DNA from: Actinomycetes bacterium
GTDB taxonomy: Bacteria; Actinomycetota; Acidimicrobiia; Acidimicrobiales; Microtrichaceae
Assembly: GCA_023450775.1 (NCBI GenBank)
Contig: JAEXGP010000079.1
Coordinates: forward strand, 1-15,727
Reading direction: 5' to 3'
Length of the DNA: 15,727 nt
Shown here: piece by piece, positions 6,942 to 13,656 of the stretch
Layout: every line of letters starts with the position of its first letter
Position numbering within the stretch: position 1 is the first letter of the stretch
Notes under the pieces: generated by a model
Told to the model about the DNA's origin: nothing
The model's input: the letters and a program-made list of their open reading frames with translations, nothing else
Databases searched by the model: none
Translations under genes and position numbers: made by a program

Positions 6942-7616
6942 TCAGCTCACGCCCCGCGGACGGAACTGCACGCTGATCCGAGGGCCGACCGGACGAGCGG
7001 TCTTGAGGACCGCGTGCTCCCACGTCCGCTGGCAGCTGCCGCCCATGACCAGGAGGTCGCCGTGGCCGACGGTGAACGCCAGCTGCGCGCCGCCGCCCTT
7101 GGGTCGCAGGCTCAGTCGGCGGGGCGACCCGAACGACACGATCGCGACCATGGTGTCCTGCGTCGAGGCCCGGCCGTTGCGGTCGCCGTGCCAGGCCACG
7201 CTGTCGTCGCCGTCCCGGTAGAGGCACATGCCGGCGCTGGTGAACGGCTCGCCGAGCTCGTCGGCGTAGTGGCGGCTGAGCGCGTCGCGCAGGCGCACCA
7301 GCGCCGGATCGGGCAGGTGCTCGCCGGTGCGGTAGAAGCGCACGAGCCGCGGCACGTCGAGCACGCGGTCGTACATGCGCCGGCGCTCCGACTGCCACGG
7401 CACCGCGTCCACCAGCCGCAGGAACAGCTCGTCGGAGCCGCGCACCCAGTCGGGTCGCAGGTCCACCCAGGCGCCGTCGCCCAGCTCGGTGCGGTGGACC
7501 CGGTCGCCGAGCGCGCCGATCCGCACCCCACCGATCCGCGCGTCACCGACCGCCGGCTCCGAGTCGTGGCCGTCGGGCGGCACGTGATCGAGCAGCGATC
7601 CCTGGAACGCCTGCAC
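6942..7616 (-). CDS. AlkB-like Fe(II)/2-oxoglutarate-dependent dioxygenase
   Basis: A 224-residue protein of the AlkB family, which repairs alkylated bases in DNA or RNA by oxidative demethylation, using Fe(II) and 2-oxoglutarate. The iron ligands are visible as WHGD (His143, Asp145) and EHAVLKT (His201). The 2-oxoglutarate-binding arginines fit PRISVQFR (Arg213, Arg219). Other family features are MYDRVLDVPRLVRFY (81-95), the YRDGDDSVAWHGDR block (133-146) and VSFGSPRRLSLRP (160-172). Length is normal for an AlkB homologue of the human ALKBH2/3-like bacterial group; the substrate is not readable. GTG at 7616 has a TACGTT box ending 6 bases upstream and no ribosome binding site. A large perfect hairpin (7629-7662) sits directly behind that box. 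It is followed by the flavoprotein gene after 16 bases. Confidence 0.9.
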   Translation of the reverse strand: MQAFQGSLLDHVPPDGHDSEPAVGDARIGGVRIGALGDRVHRTELGDGAWVDLRPDWVRGSDELFLRLVDAVPWQSERRRMYDRVLDVPRLVRFYRTGEHLPDPALVRLRDALSRHYADELGEPFTSAGMCLYRDGDDSVAWHGDRNGRASTQDTMVAIVSFGSPRRLSLRPKGGGAQLAFTVGHGDLLVMGGSCQRTWEHAVLKTARPVGPRISVQFRPRGVS

Positions 7617-7630
7617 GCCCGGAACGTACC
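7614..7630 (-). promoter_or_regulatory. Leaderless-type promoter of the alkB-like gene
   Basis: On the minus strand, TACGTT (7623-7628) in the context TGGTACGTTCC is followed by 6 bases and the GTG at 7616. The base next to the box on its upstream side is already the edge of a 15-bp inverted repeat, so the -35 region of this promoter is inside that repeat. Confidence 0.55.
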
Positions 7631-7662
7631 ACGCCCGTCGAACAGGCGTTCGACGGGCGTGG
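7629..7662. terminator. Perfect 15-bp inverted repeat, likely terminator after the SDR gene
   Basis: Left arm CCACGCCCGTCGAAC (7629-7643), loop AGGC (7644-7647), right arm the exact reverse complement (7648-7662). It lies 53 bases after the SDR stop and 12 bases before the alkB-like start, both on the minus strand. A GC-rich stem this long with a 4-base loop would work as an intrinsic terminator even without a T-run, as is common in high-GC Actinobacteria. Its position against the alkB -10 box also allows an operator or cruciform role. Confidence 0.75.
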
Positions 7663-7715
7663 GTGGATCTCCGATACCGGACCGCGCAGGCCCGGAGCCG
7701 CTCGGTACGGGTCCG

Positions 7716-8630
7716 TCAGTAGCGCAGGCCGGGGGCCCGCGTGAAGAAGACGTCGGTCGCGAGCTGCTGGCCCAACTTCGTGGCGTCCCAGCGCTTGCCG
7801 TTGTTCGAGATCGTCGGGCCGTCCGCCCAGCCCTTCATCAGGATGATGTTCTCGGCGACGGCGCGGATGATCTGGCCCGTGACGTGGTCGGCCTCGTCAG
7901 AGGCGAGCCAGGCGACCAGCGGCGACGACACCGCCGGGTCCATGCGGTTCCACTCGTCCTCGGGGATCTCGTCGGCCTCGATGACGGCGGGGGCGTTGGG
8001 CATGGTGCCCGTGATGCGGGTGGCGGCGGCGGGGCCGACGGCGTTCACGGTGACGCCCATCTTGTAGAGCTCCAGGCTCAGCGTCTGCGTGAGGCTGGCG
8101 ATCGCGGCCTTGGCCGGCGCGTAGTTGGACTGGCCGAAGTTGCCGGTCAGGCCGGCACCGGAGACGGTGTTGATGATGCGGCCGTCGACCTTCTGTCCGG
8201 TCTCCTTGTTGAGCGCACGCCAGTGGAGCGCTGCGTGCTTGCACGGGATCCAGGTGCCGCGGAGGTGCACCTTGAGCACCGCGTCGAAGTCCTCGACCGA
8301 CATGTTGAAGATCGAGCCGTCACGGACGATGCCGGCGTTGTTGACGAGGATGTCGAGGCGTCCGAACTGGTCGACGGCCTGGGCGATCATCTCGCCGGCC
8401 TGGTCGTAGTCGGACACGTCCGCGTAGTTCGACGCGGCCTTCCCGCCGCGGTCCTCGATGATCTTGACCGTGAGGTCCGCGTCACGCCCGGTGCCCTCGC
8501 CGGTGACCGAGCCGCCCAGGTCGTTGACGATGACCGTGGCGCCGTGCTTGGCCAGCTCCATGGCGTGGCCCCGGCCGATGCCGTGACCTGCGCCGGTGAC
8601 GATCGCGACCTTGCCGTCCAGCATGCCCAT
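7716..8630 (-). CDS. SDR-family oxidoreductase, MFE-2/HSD17B4-like 3-hydroxyacyl-CoA dehydrogenase
   Basis: A 304-residue classical short-chain dehydrogenase. Visible are the nucleotide-binding TGAGHGIG (12-19), VNDLGG with Asp37 at the end of the second strand (NAD preference), NNAG (97-100), and the catalytic Ser157, Tyr170 and Lys174 (NTVSGAG and NYAPAKAAI). VNDLGG followed by GGKAASNYADV is typical of the dehydrogenase unit of multifunctional enzyme 2, which oxidises 3-hydroxyacyl-CoA in beta-oxidation of long, branched or steroid side chains. A role in acyl-CoA degradation is therefore likely, but the exact substrate is not shown. The C-terminal extension (about 260-304) replaces the hydratase domain seen in the fused eukaryotic enzymes. 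ATG at 8630 has AGGGGGAG (8640-8647) 9 bases upstream; ATG at 8624 is in frame too. A palindrome lies just upstream, at the likely transcription start. Confidence 0.9.
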   Translation of the reverse strand: MGMLDGKVAIVTGAGHGIGRGHAMELAKHGATVIVNDLGGSVTGEGTGRDADLTVKIIEDRGGKAASNYADVSDYDQAGEMIAQAVDQFGRLDILVNNAGIVRDGSIFNMSVEDFDAVLKVHLRGTWIPCKHAALHWRALNKETGQKVDGRIINTVSGAGLTGNFGQSNYAPAKAAIASLTQTLSLELYKMGVTVNAVGPAAATRITGTMPNAPAVIEADEIPEDEWNRMDPAVSSPLVAWLASDEADHVTGQIIRAVAENIILMKGWADGPTISNNGKRWDATKLGQQLATDVFFTRAPGLRY

Positions 8631-8670
8631 GGTGGGTGACTCCCCCTGGTAGTGATCCTGCGGCCCGTTC

Positions 8671-8691
8671 CTGACGGGTCGTCAGATGTTA
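8671..8691 (-). promoter_or_regulatory. SDR promoter with a 15-base palindrome (candidate operator)
   Basis: On the minus strand, TAACAT (8686-8691) is a candidate -10 box. It is followed directly by the perfect palindrome CTGACGGGTCGTCAG read on the plus strand (8671-8685; 6-base arms, 3-base spacer). The palindrome would cover the transcription start, about 48 bases before the ATG. That is the usual place for a repressor such as a TetR-type regulator of lipid catabolism; the regulator is not in this window. Confidence 0.5.
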
Positions 8692-8721
8692 GGGGGAGCC
8701 ACCCTCGGGCACCCAAACCGC

Positions 8722-9540
8722 TCAGGGCTCCTGCTCGACCCCCTGCGCCTCGGTCTCGCCGGTCTGGGTCTCGTCGCCGCCGGTGGCGAGCTTCCAGACG
8801 ATCGCACCGAGCGCACCGCCCACGATCGGGGCCACGATGAACAGCCACAGCTGGCTCAGCGCGGTGCCACGCTCGAACAGCGCCGGGCCGAGCGAGCGCG
8901 CCGGGTTCACGCTCGTGTTGGTGATCGGGATGCTGATCAGGTGGATCAACGCCAGCATCAGTCCGATGCCGAGCGCGGCCTGCGCCTTGGACGCCGCCTT
9001 GGTGGTCACGCCCAGGATCACGATCAGGAACAGCGCCGTGAGCACGACCTCGGCGACGATCGCCGCCGGCAGGTCGTAGAAGATGCGACCGTTCTCCTGC
9101 CCGTAGGCGTTGGAGGCGAACGACCCCTGCGTGATCTCGAACCCTCCGGGCTTGCCGGCCTGGATCGCCCAGAGCACCGCCACCGCTGCGATCGCACCGA
9201 TGCACTGCGTGACGATGTAGATCGGCGTGTCCTTCCACTCGAAGCGCTTCGCCGTGGCCAGACCGATCGTCACCGCCGGGTTGAAGTGACCGCCCGAGAC
9301 GTGGCCGAGCCCGTAGGCGCCGCACACGACGGTGAGCCCGAACGCCAGGCTGACGCCCAGGTAGCCGATGCCGTTGTTGACGACGCCCGCGGCGGGCAGC
9401 TCCACCCCGCCGACGCCGAGCACGTCCCTCGTGGTGCCGAGTGCGGCCGCGGCGAACATCGCCGAGCCGCAGCCCCCGAACACCAGGAGGAAGGTGCCGA
9501 GGAACTCCGCACCCACCTTCTTGCCGATGTGGTCGTCCAC
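8722..9540 (-). CDS. aqpZ: Aquaporin, AqpZ-like water channel
   Basis: A 272-residue six-helix membrane channel. The two NPA boxes are present (HFNPAV with Asn87, and SVNPARS with Asn212). The selectivity-filter residues match E. coli AqpZ by spacing: Phe67 in LAFGLT, His200 in LIHLISIP, Thr209 and Arg215, which predicts a water-selective pore rather than a glycerol channel. It is longer than the 231-residue AqpZ because of an extended loop after helix 1 (about 32-56), a longer extracellular loop (129-156) and an acidic tail (253-272). I chose the GTG at 9540 because AGGGGGGA lies about 4 bases upstream and the protein then starts DDHIGKKVGAEFLG like other family members. An in-frame ATG at 9582 is the alternative. 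Divergent from the acyltransferase gene; a minus-strand TAGCGT at 9608-9613 is a possible -10 box. Confidence 0.93.
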   Translation of the reverse strand: MDDHIGKKVGAEFLGTFLLVFGGCGSAMFAAAALGTTRDVLGVGGVELPAAGVVNNGIGYLGVSLAFGLTVVCGAYGLGHVSGGHFNPAVTIGLATAKRFEWKDTPIYIVTQCIGAIAAVAVLWAIQAGKPGGFEITQGSFASNAYGQENGRIFYDLPAAIVAEVVLTALFLIVILGVTTKAASKAQAALGIGLMLALIHLISIPITNTSVNPARSLGPALFERGTALSQLWLFIVAPIVGGALGAIVWKLATGGDETQTGETEAQGVEQEP

Positions 9541-9683
9541 TGGTCCCCCCTGTCCGCCGACCACCGTCGCCGGCAGCGGCATAGTTGGCCCTGACCCAGC
9601 GCCCGCGACGCTAGCTGTGCACCCGCCGCGCGGGCCGGATGACCGCGTCGGGTCCGCCACGGCGCCTCGGTAGCGTCGACCGG
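9541..9683. promoter_or_regulatory. Divergent promoter region between aquaporin and acyltransferase genes
   Basis: This 143-base gap holds the start signals of both genes. On the plus strand TAGCGT (9671-9676), context CGGTAGCGTCG, ends 7 bases before the GTG at 9684 and gives a leaderless-type start. On the minus strand TAGCGT (9608-9613), followed by CG, is a candidate -10 box about 60 bases ahead of the aquaporin GTG, with AGGGGGGA (9544-9551) as its ribosome binding site. No strong inverted repeat is seen. Confidence 0.5.
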
Positions 9684-10805
9684 GTGAGCGGATCCGCCGG
9701 CCCCACCTCGGCCCCCTCCACCGCGGTGCCGTCCAGGTCACAGACGACCCCGACGACCGGCTCACCCACCGACTCGTCGGCCAGCGCGCCGGCCCGACCG
9801 CGGCTGGTCTCGCTCGACGTGACCCGGGGGCTGGCCGTGGCGGCGATGCTCGCCGTGAACAACGAGGGCATCAACCCGGGCCACCCCGGCTGGCTCCGGC
9901 ACCCCGAGTGGAACGGCTTCTCGGTCGCGGATGTGGTCTTCCCGCTCTTCCTGTTCTGCATCGGCGTGTCGAGCGCCCTGTCCTCCAGGCAACTCCCCTC
10001 CGCGGACGGACCGTCGTTCGGAGCGGCGTTCAGTGCCATGGCGAAGCGGTGCCTGATCCTGTTCGCCCTCGGTGTCGGCCTCTCCGCGCTGAAGCAGCAC
10101 GAGCTCGTGCTGGCGGGCGTCCTGCAGCACATCGCGGTCACGTCGCTGCTGGCCTGGTTCGTGCTCCTGCTCCCCCGCCGTGCGCAGTACGCCGTGGGCA
10201 CCGGGCTGCTGGTCGCCGGCGCGGCGATCGGGCTGGCGTGGGGCTTCGCCGACGGCCACACCGTGGACCAGGCCATCGACCGGTTCCTCTACGACCGGGA
10301 GACCGCCGAGGGGCTGCCCGTGGCGGTGATCTCCGTGTTCAACGTGCTCGCGGGGGCGTGGGCCGGTCGGTGGTTCGCCACCGGCGACCGATCGAGGATC
10401 ATCCGGTCGCTCGTGGCATGGACGACGGTCCCGCTGGTGATCGGCCTGGCACTCACGCCGTGGATCCCGCTCAACAAGCGCTTGTGGACCCCGACCTACG
10501 CGCTCGTCGGCGCGGCCGCAGCCGCGGCGATCTCGCTGTTCGTCTACTGGCTGGTGGACCTGCAGGGCGTCCAACGGCCCGTCCAGTGGCTGCGGGAGCT
10601 CGGGGCCAATCCCCTGGCGGTCTACGTGGCGTGCAGCGCGCTGGCGGCGGTGGTCCCCGACGCGTGGCGCATCGACGTCGTGCAGTGGATGACCGGACCG
10701 CTGCCGATCGCGGTGGCGTCGGTGGCGTGGTCGGCGATCTGGATCGCGCTGGCATGGGTGATCGCCGACCAGCTGTGGCGGCGCCACGTCCTCATCAAGC
10801 TGTAG
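9684..10805 (+). CDS. NagX/HGSNAT-like membrane acyltransferase family protein
   Basis: A 373-residue multi-pass membrane protein related to human heparan-alpha-glucosaminide N-acetyltransferase and bacterial NagX-like proteins (COG4299), which move an acetyl group onto a sugar amine across a membrane. After a Ser/Thr/Pro-rich tail (1-38) comes the signature RLVSLDVTRGLAV (40-52), AVNNEG (57-62), LRHPEWNGFSVADVVFPLFL (71-90) and late LNKRLWTPTYALVG (263-276) and ELGANPLAVYV (305-315). Asn59 and His73 fall at the positions of the active-site Asn258 and His269 of human HGSNAT, as judged by eye. About ten hydrophobic segments follow. The GTG at 9684 is preferred over the ATG at 9639 because TAGCGT lies 7 bases upstream and the extra residues are not conserved in type. 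The natural substrate is unknown; a cell-wall amino sugar is a reasonable guess. Ends 30 bases before the convergent GNAT gene. Confidence 0.85.
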   Translation: MSGSAGPTSAPSTAVPSRSQTTPTTGSPTDSSASAPARPRLVSLDVTRGLAVAAMLAVNNEGINPGHPGWLRHPEWNGFSVADVVFPLFLFCIGVSSALSSRQLPSADGPSFGAAFSAMAKRCLILFALGVGLSALKQHELVLAGVLQHIAVTSLLAWFVLLLPRRAQYAVGTGLLVAGAAIGLAWGFADGHTVDQAIDRFLYDRETAEGLPVAVISVFNVLAGAWAGRWFATGDRSRIIRSLVAWTTVPLVIGLALTPWIPLNKRLWTPTYALVGAAAAAAISLFVYWLVDLQGVQRPVQWLRELGANPLAVYVACSALAAVVPDAWRIDVVQWMTGPLPIAVASVAWSAIWIALAWVIADQLWRRHVLIKL

Positions 10806-10835
10806 CGGCCGCGCCGGCTCGTCAGCGACTGCGGC

Positions 10836-11390
10836 TCAGACCGGACGGGCCAGCAGCTGCACCTGCACCGTGTCGCCGTAGTTCCACTGGCGCCCGACCT
10901 CGACGAAGCCCATCCGAGCGTGGAACGCCTGGGAGTCGGGGTTGGGCGGCTCCAGGTTCACCTCGCAGGTCACCTCGGCGGCACCGACGTCGGCGGCCAG
11001 CTCGAACGTCGCCTCGTACAGGAGCCGTCCCACGCCGGCGCCCTGGGCCACGGGCGACACGGCGATGCGGTCGACGTAGCGGAACGGCCCAGGTGCCGCC
11101 CCCGCGGCCAGTCGGTCCTCGAAGAACCGGTAGTTCGGCGACGCGTAGTCGGCGTCGGGCGCCATCACGACCACGAAGCCCTCGAGCATGGGCGGACCGT
11201 CCCCCGTGCGACGCTCCACGACGAGCGCCAGGTCGGCCTGCTCCACGAGCGAGACCATCTGGTCCCGCGTGACCGACCCCACGTGGGGCACCCAGTGCTG
11301 GTTCAGCTCGAGCACCGCGTCGATCGCCGCGCCGTCGTCCGGGCGCAGCGGTCGCACGGTGCGGTCGGTGGCGGCTCCCGTGTCGCTCAC
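10836..11390 (-). CDS. GNAT-family N-acetyltransferase (COG3818-like)
   Basis: A 184-residue cytosolic acetyltransferase. The acetyl-CoA binding motif A is VDRIAVSPVAQGAGVGRLLY (106-125), with QGAGVG (116-121) as the pyrophosphate loop. NQHWVPHVG (30-38), SPNYRFFEDR (84-93), CEVNLEPPNPDSQAFHARMG (142-161) are typical of the COG3818 branch, whose substrates are unknown. The GTG start at 11390 lies 4 bases after the stop of the Gdt1-like gene (TGACGCCGTG), so it should be translated by coupling. It is the last gene of an acyl-CoA synthetase, transporter, acetyltransferase run and ends 30 bases from the convergent membrane acyltransferase gene. No terminator is seen in that gap. Confidence 0.9.
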   Translation of the reverse strand: MSDTGAATDRTVRPLRPDDGAAIDAVLELNQHWVPHVGSVTRDQMVSLVEQADLALVVERRTGDGPPMLEGFVVVMAPDADYASPNYRFFEDRLAAGAAPGPFRYVDRIAVSPVAQGAGVGRLLYEATFELAADVGAAEVTCEVNLEPPNPDSQAFHARMGFVEVGRQWNYGDTVQVQLLARPV

Positions 11391-11394
11391 GGCG

Positions 11395-11943
11395 TCAGCC
11401 TCGCACGGCCTGCACCGCGGTGACGACCGCGAGCACGGCGAAGATCACGGCCGCGACCCGGCGGACCGTCGCGAGCGGGAGCCACCGGAGCAGCTGCTGA
11501 CCGGCGGTGACGCCGATCCCCGCGACGGCCCAGAGGGCCAGCAGCGCACCGACGCCGACGGCGAACGCCTGACCCGTGCGGGCGGCCAGGCCTGCGGTCG
11601 TCAGCTGGGTGAGGTCCCCCAGCTCCGCCACCAGGATCAGCCCGAAGCTGCGCGCCGCGATGCCGCCGAACCCGTGGGCATCGCCGACCTCGTCCTCCTC
11701 GTCCGGATCCTCCCCGGCGGAGCGCCACAGCAGCACGGCGCCGACGGCGAACAGCACCGCGACCGCGGCGTCGACCGGCCGAGTGGGCAGGTTCGACAGG
11801 AGCTTGCCGAACGCGGCGGCGATTGCGACGTGCACGGCGAACGCCGCGGCGACGCCGGTCCACACCGCGAGCGGCGATCGGAACCTGGTGGTCAGCACCA
11901 GGGTGGCGAACATGGTCTTGTCGGGCAGCTCGGCCACGAACAC
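11395..11943 (-). CDS. TMEM165/Gdt1 (UPF0016) family cation transporter; N-terminus probably longer
   Basis: A membrane protein of the Gdt1 family, which moves Mn2+ and/or Ca2+ in exchange for protons. The two family motifs are visible as ELPDKT (5-10) and ELGDLT (107-112), the variant found in many actinobacterial members. Two halves of hydrophobic helices are joined by an acidic cytosolic loop (78-89, GEDPDEEDEV), as in the family. The only usual start codon is GTG at 11943, giving 182 residues, but this removes most of helix 1. The open frame upstream encodes a strongly hydrophobic stretch (LTLLLLAASTGALAAATTAF) beginning with CTG at 12009, which overlaps the acyl-CoA synthetase stop as CTGA. 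A second CTG at 12003 has AAGGG 6 bases upstream. The true start may therefore be a CTG at 12009 or 12003. The stop lies 4 bases before the GNAT start. Confidence 0.85.
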   Translation of the reverse strand: MFVAELPDKTMFATLVLTTRFRSPLAVWTGVAAAFAVHVAIAAAFGKLLSNLPTRPVDAAVAVLFAVGAVLLWRSAGEDPDEEDEVGDAHGFGGIAARSFGLILVAELGDLTQLTTAGLAARTGQAFAVGVGALLALWAVAGIGVTAGQQLLRWLPLATVRRVAAVIFAVLAVVTAVQAVRG

Positions 11944-12005
11944 GGCGACGAACGCGGTCGTCGCAGCGGCGAGCGCCCCGGTGGAGGCGGCCAGGAGGAG
12001 CAGCG

Positions 12006-13541
12006 TCAGCCCTTGTACTCGTCGCGCAGCACGTGCTTGAGGACCTTGCCGGCCGGGTTGCGGGGCAGGACGTCGATGATCTCGAGCTGCTCCGGCAGCT
12101 TCTGCACCATGAGGCCTTCGGCGCGCAGGTGGTCGACCATCTCGTCGAACGTGAGCGCCTCCGCCCCGTCGGCCGTCTGGACGATCGCGCAGACGCGCTC
12201 ACCGGAGTCGGGGGCGGGCAGACCGATCACCGCGACGTCGCCGACCTTGTCGTGCCGGTGGAGCAGGTCCTCGACCTCCTTGGCCGACACGTTCTCACCC
12301 TTCCGGACGATCACGTCCTTGACCCGGCCGGTGATGATCAGGTTCCCGCGGTCGTCCAGCCGGCCCAGGTCGCCGGTGCGGAAGAAGCCGTCCTCGTCGA
12401 ACGCCTCCAGGTCGAGCGTCGGGTCCAGGTACCCGGCCATGAGCTGCGGCGCCTTCGCGCGCACCTCGCCCTCCTCGCCCGGGAGGGCCTCCCGGCCGTC
12501 GAGCGTGACCAACCGGAGCTCCACGCCGGGCATGGGCTTGCCCTCGCTCACCGCGAGCTCCTCGTCGGTGTCGGACACGTCGGCCATCGTCAGGATGGGC
12601 GCCTCGGTCAGGCCGTACCCCGCCAGGATCGGCGCGTCGAACACCTCGCGCATCTCGGCCACGAGCGACGGCGGCTTGGGCGCGCCGCCGCCGGGGAACG
12701 CCCGCACGTGCGGGAACACCGGCTGCAGGTGACGCCGCTGGTAGTCCAGGTAGGCCTGGTGGAACACGGTGCCCGACCCCGCCAGCGTCACGCCCTCCCG
12801 GGCCAGCACCTCGGAGGTCTCGTCGGGATCGAACGCCTCGGCGAGGATCAGCGCATTGCCGAACATCAGGCTCGTGAACAGCCAGGTGATGCCGCCGATG
12901 TGGGTGAACGGGAAGACCAGGGCCGAGCGGTCCGAGTCGATCACGGCCAGCCGCTGGCCCATGCCGCGGGCGGCGGCCGCGATCGTGGCGTGGGTGTGCT
13001 GCGCGCCCTTCGGGTCCGCCGTGGTGCCGGAGGTGTAGAAGAGCCAGCGCACGGGCTGGTCCTCGGCGTCCTGCGGATCGCGCCGAGGCGGGAGGCGGGA
13101 CGGGTCGCCCTGCGGCAGCGCCTTGTCCGCGACGAGCACGCGCATGTTGCGGCCCTGCTGCTCGGCGATCTCGGTGGCCATGCCCTCGTGGTCGAAGCCA
13201 CGCCAGCTCGACGGCACGACCAGCAGCTCGGACCCGGCCTGCTCGGTGGCGAAGCCCACCTCGCGGTTGCGGTAGATCGGGAGCAGCGGGTTCTGGACCA
13301 CGCCCAGGCGACTCAGCGCGGCGACCAGCACCAGTGATTCGATCCAGGTCGGCAGCTGCCACGACACCACGTCGTCCGCGCCCAGTCCGGAGGCCATGAG
13401 GCCGGCGGCGGCGCGCTCGGCCTCTGACCAGTACTCGGCGAACGTGAGCGTCCGCATGTCCTCGTCGACGGCCATCAGCGCGTCGGGCGTGGCGTCGACC
13501 CGACGTTCCATCAACTCCCAGAACGTTCGGCCCTGCAGCAT
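12006..13541 (-). CDS. AMP-binding acyl-CoA synthetase (FadD-like / aromatic-alicyclic acid CoA ligase type)
   Basis: A 511-residue adenylate-forming enzyme that activates a carboxylic acid with ATP and CoA. The motifs are complete: P-loop YTSGTTADPKG (169-179), FTHIGG (212-217), the substrate-binding GGGAPKP (284-290), YGLTE (309-313), RTGDLGRLDDRGNLIITGRV (388-407), the hinge and KGENVSAKEVE (414-424), and PRNPAGKVLK with catalytic Lys499. The substrate may be a fatty or cyclic acid; sequence alone does not decide. I chose ATG at 13541 because GAGAGGA lies 5 bases upstream and the protein then starts at the conserved MLQGRTFWELMERR; the frame stays open upstream without coding look. The promoter about 95 bases upstream contains an inverted repeat around its -10 box. 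The stop overlaps the probable start of the Gdt1 gene. Confidence 0.93.
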   Translation of the reverse strand: MLQGRTFWELMERRVDATPDALMAVDEDMRTLTFAEYWSEAERAAAGLMASGLGADDVVSWQLPTWIESLVLVAALSRLGVVQNPLLPIYRNREVGFATEQAGSELLVVPSSWRGFDHEGMATEIAEQQGRNMRVLVADKALPQGDPSRLPPRRDPQDAEDQPVRWLFYTSGTTADPKGAQHTHATIAAAARGMGQRLAVIDSDRSALVFPFTHIGGITWLFTSLMFGNALILAEAFDPDETSEVLAREGVTLAGSGTVFHQAYLDYQRRHLQPVFPHVRAFPGGGAPKPPSLVAEMREVFDAPILAGYGLTEAPILTMADVSDTDEELAVSEGKPMPGVELRLVTLDGREALPGEEGEVRAKAPQLMAGYLDPTLDLEAFDEDGFFRTGDLGRLDDRGNLIITGRVKDVIVRKGENVSAKEVEDLLHRHDKVGDVAVIGLPAPDSGERVCAIVQTADGAEALTFDEMVDHLRAEGLMVQKLPEQLEIIDVLPRNPAGKVLKHVLRDEYKG

Positions 13542-13626
13542 GTTCGTCCTCTCGTCCTTCGTGCGACGGCGCCACGGTCCGCGGCGCGGTCCCGGCGCGG
13601 CGCTCGGTCGAGGGCGCGCGCAGCGA

Positions 13627-13653
13627 TCGTCAGCAGCATAGGGAAGCTGACGA
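13627..13653 (-). promoter_or_regulatory. Acyl-CoA synthetase promoter with an inverted repeat around the -10 box
   Basis: Plus-strand TCGTCAGC (13627-13634) and GCTGACGA (13646-13653) form an exact inverted repeat with an 11-base spacer. The minus-strand -10 candidate TATGCT (13635-13640) lies inside the spacer, touching the left arm. Transcription would start near 13628, leaving a leader of roughly 87 bases with a ribosome binding site. The -35 box is unclear. The half-site CGTCAG also forms the SDR palindrome at 8671-8685. Confidence 0.5.
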
Positions 13654-13656
13654 CGC

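Noticed and set aside
7679..7714. CGGACC/GGTCCG repeat just after the SDR stop
   Set aside because: Short arms and a loop of about 25 bases; the nearby 15-bp hairpin is the better terminator.
6738..8639. 633-codon plus-strand frame over alkB-like and SDR genes
   Set aside because: Both genes on the minus strand have intact family motifs; this frame has only low-complexity Val/Asp/Arg text.
9540..9582. ATG at 9582 as the aquaporin start
   Set aside because: The added residues (PLPATVVGGQGGP) are not typical of the family, and the ribosome binding site fits the GTG at 9540; kept as an alternative only.
10806..10835. Possible terminator between the convergent NagX-like and GNAT genes
   Set aside because: The 30 bases are GC-rich but no pairing longer than 5 bases with a reasonable loop could be found.
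11823..13337. 504-codon plus-strand frame opposite the acyl-CoA synthetase
   Set aside because: Antisense shadow; the synthetase has a complete motif set on the other strand.
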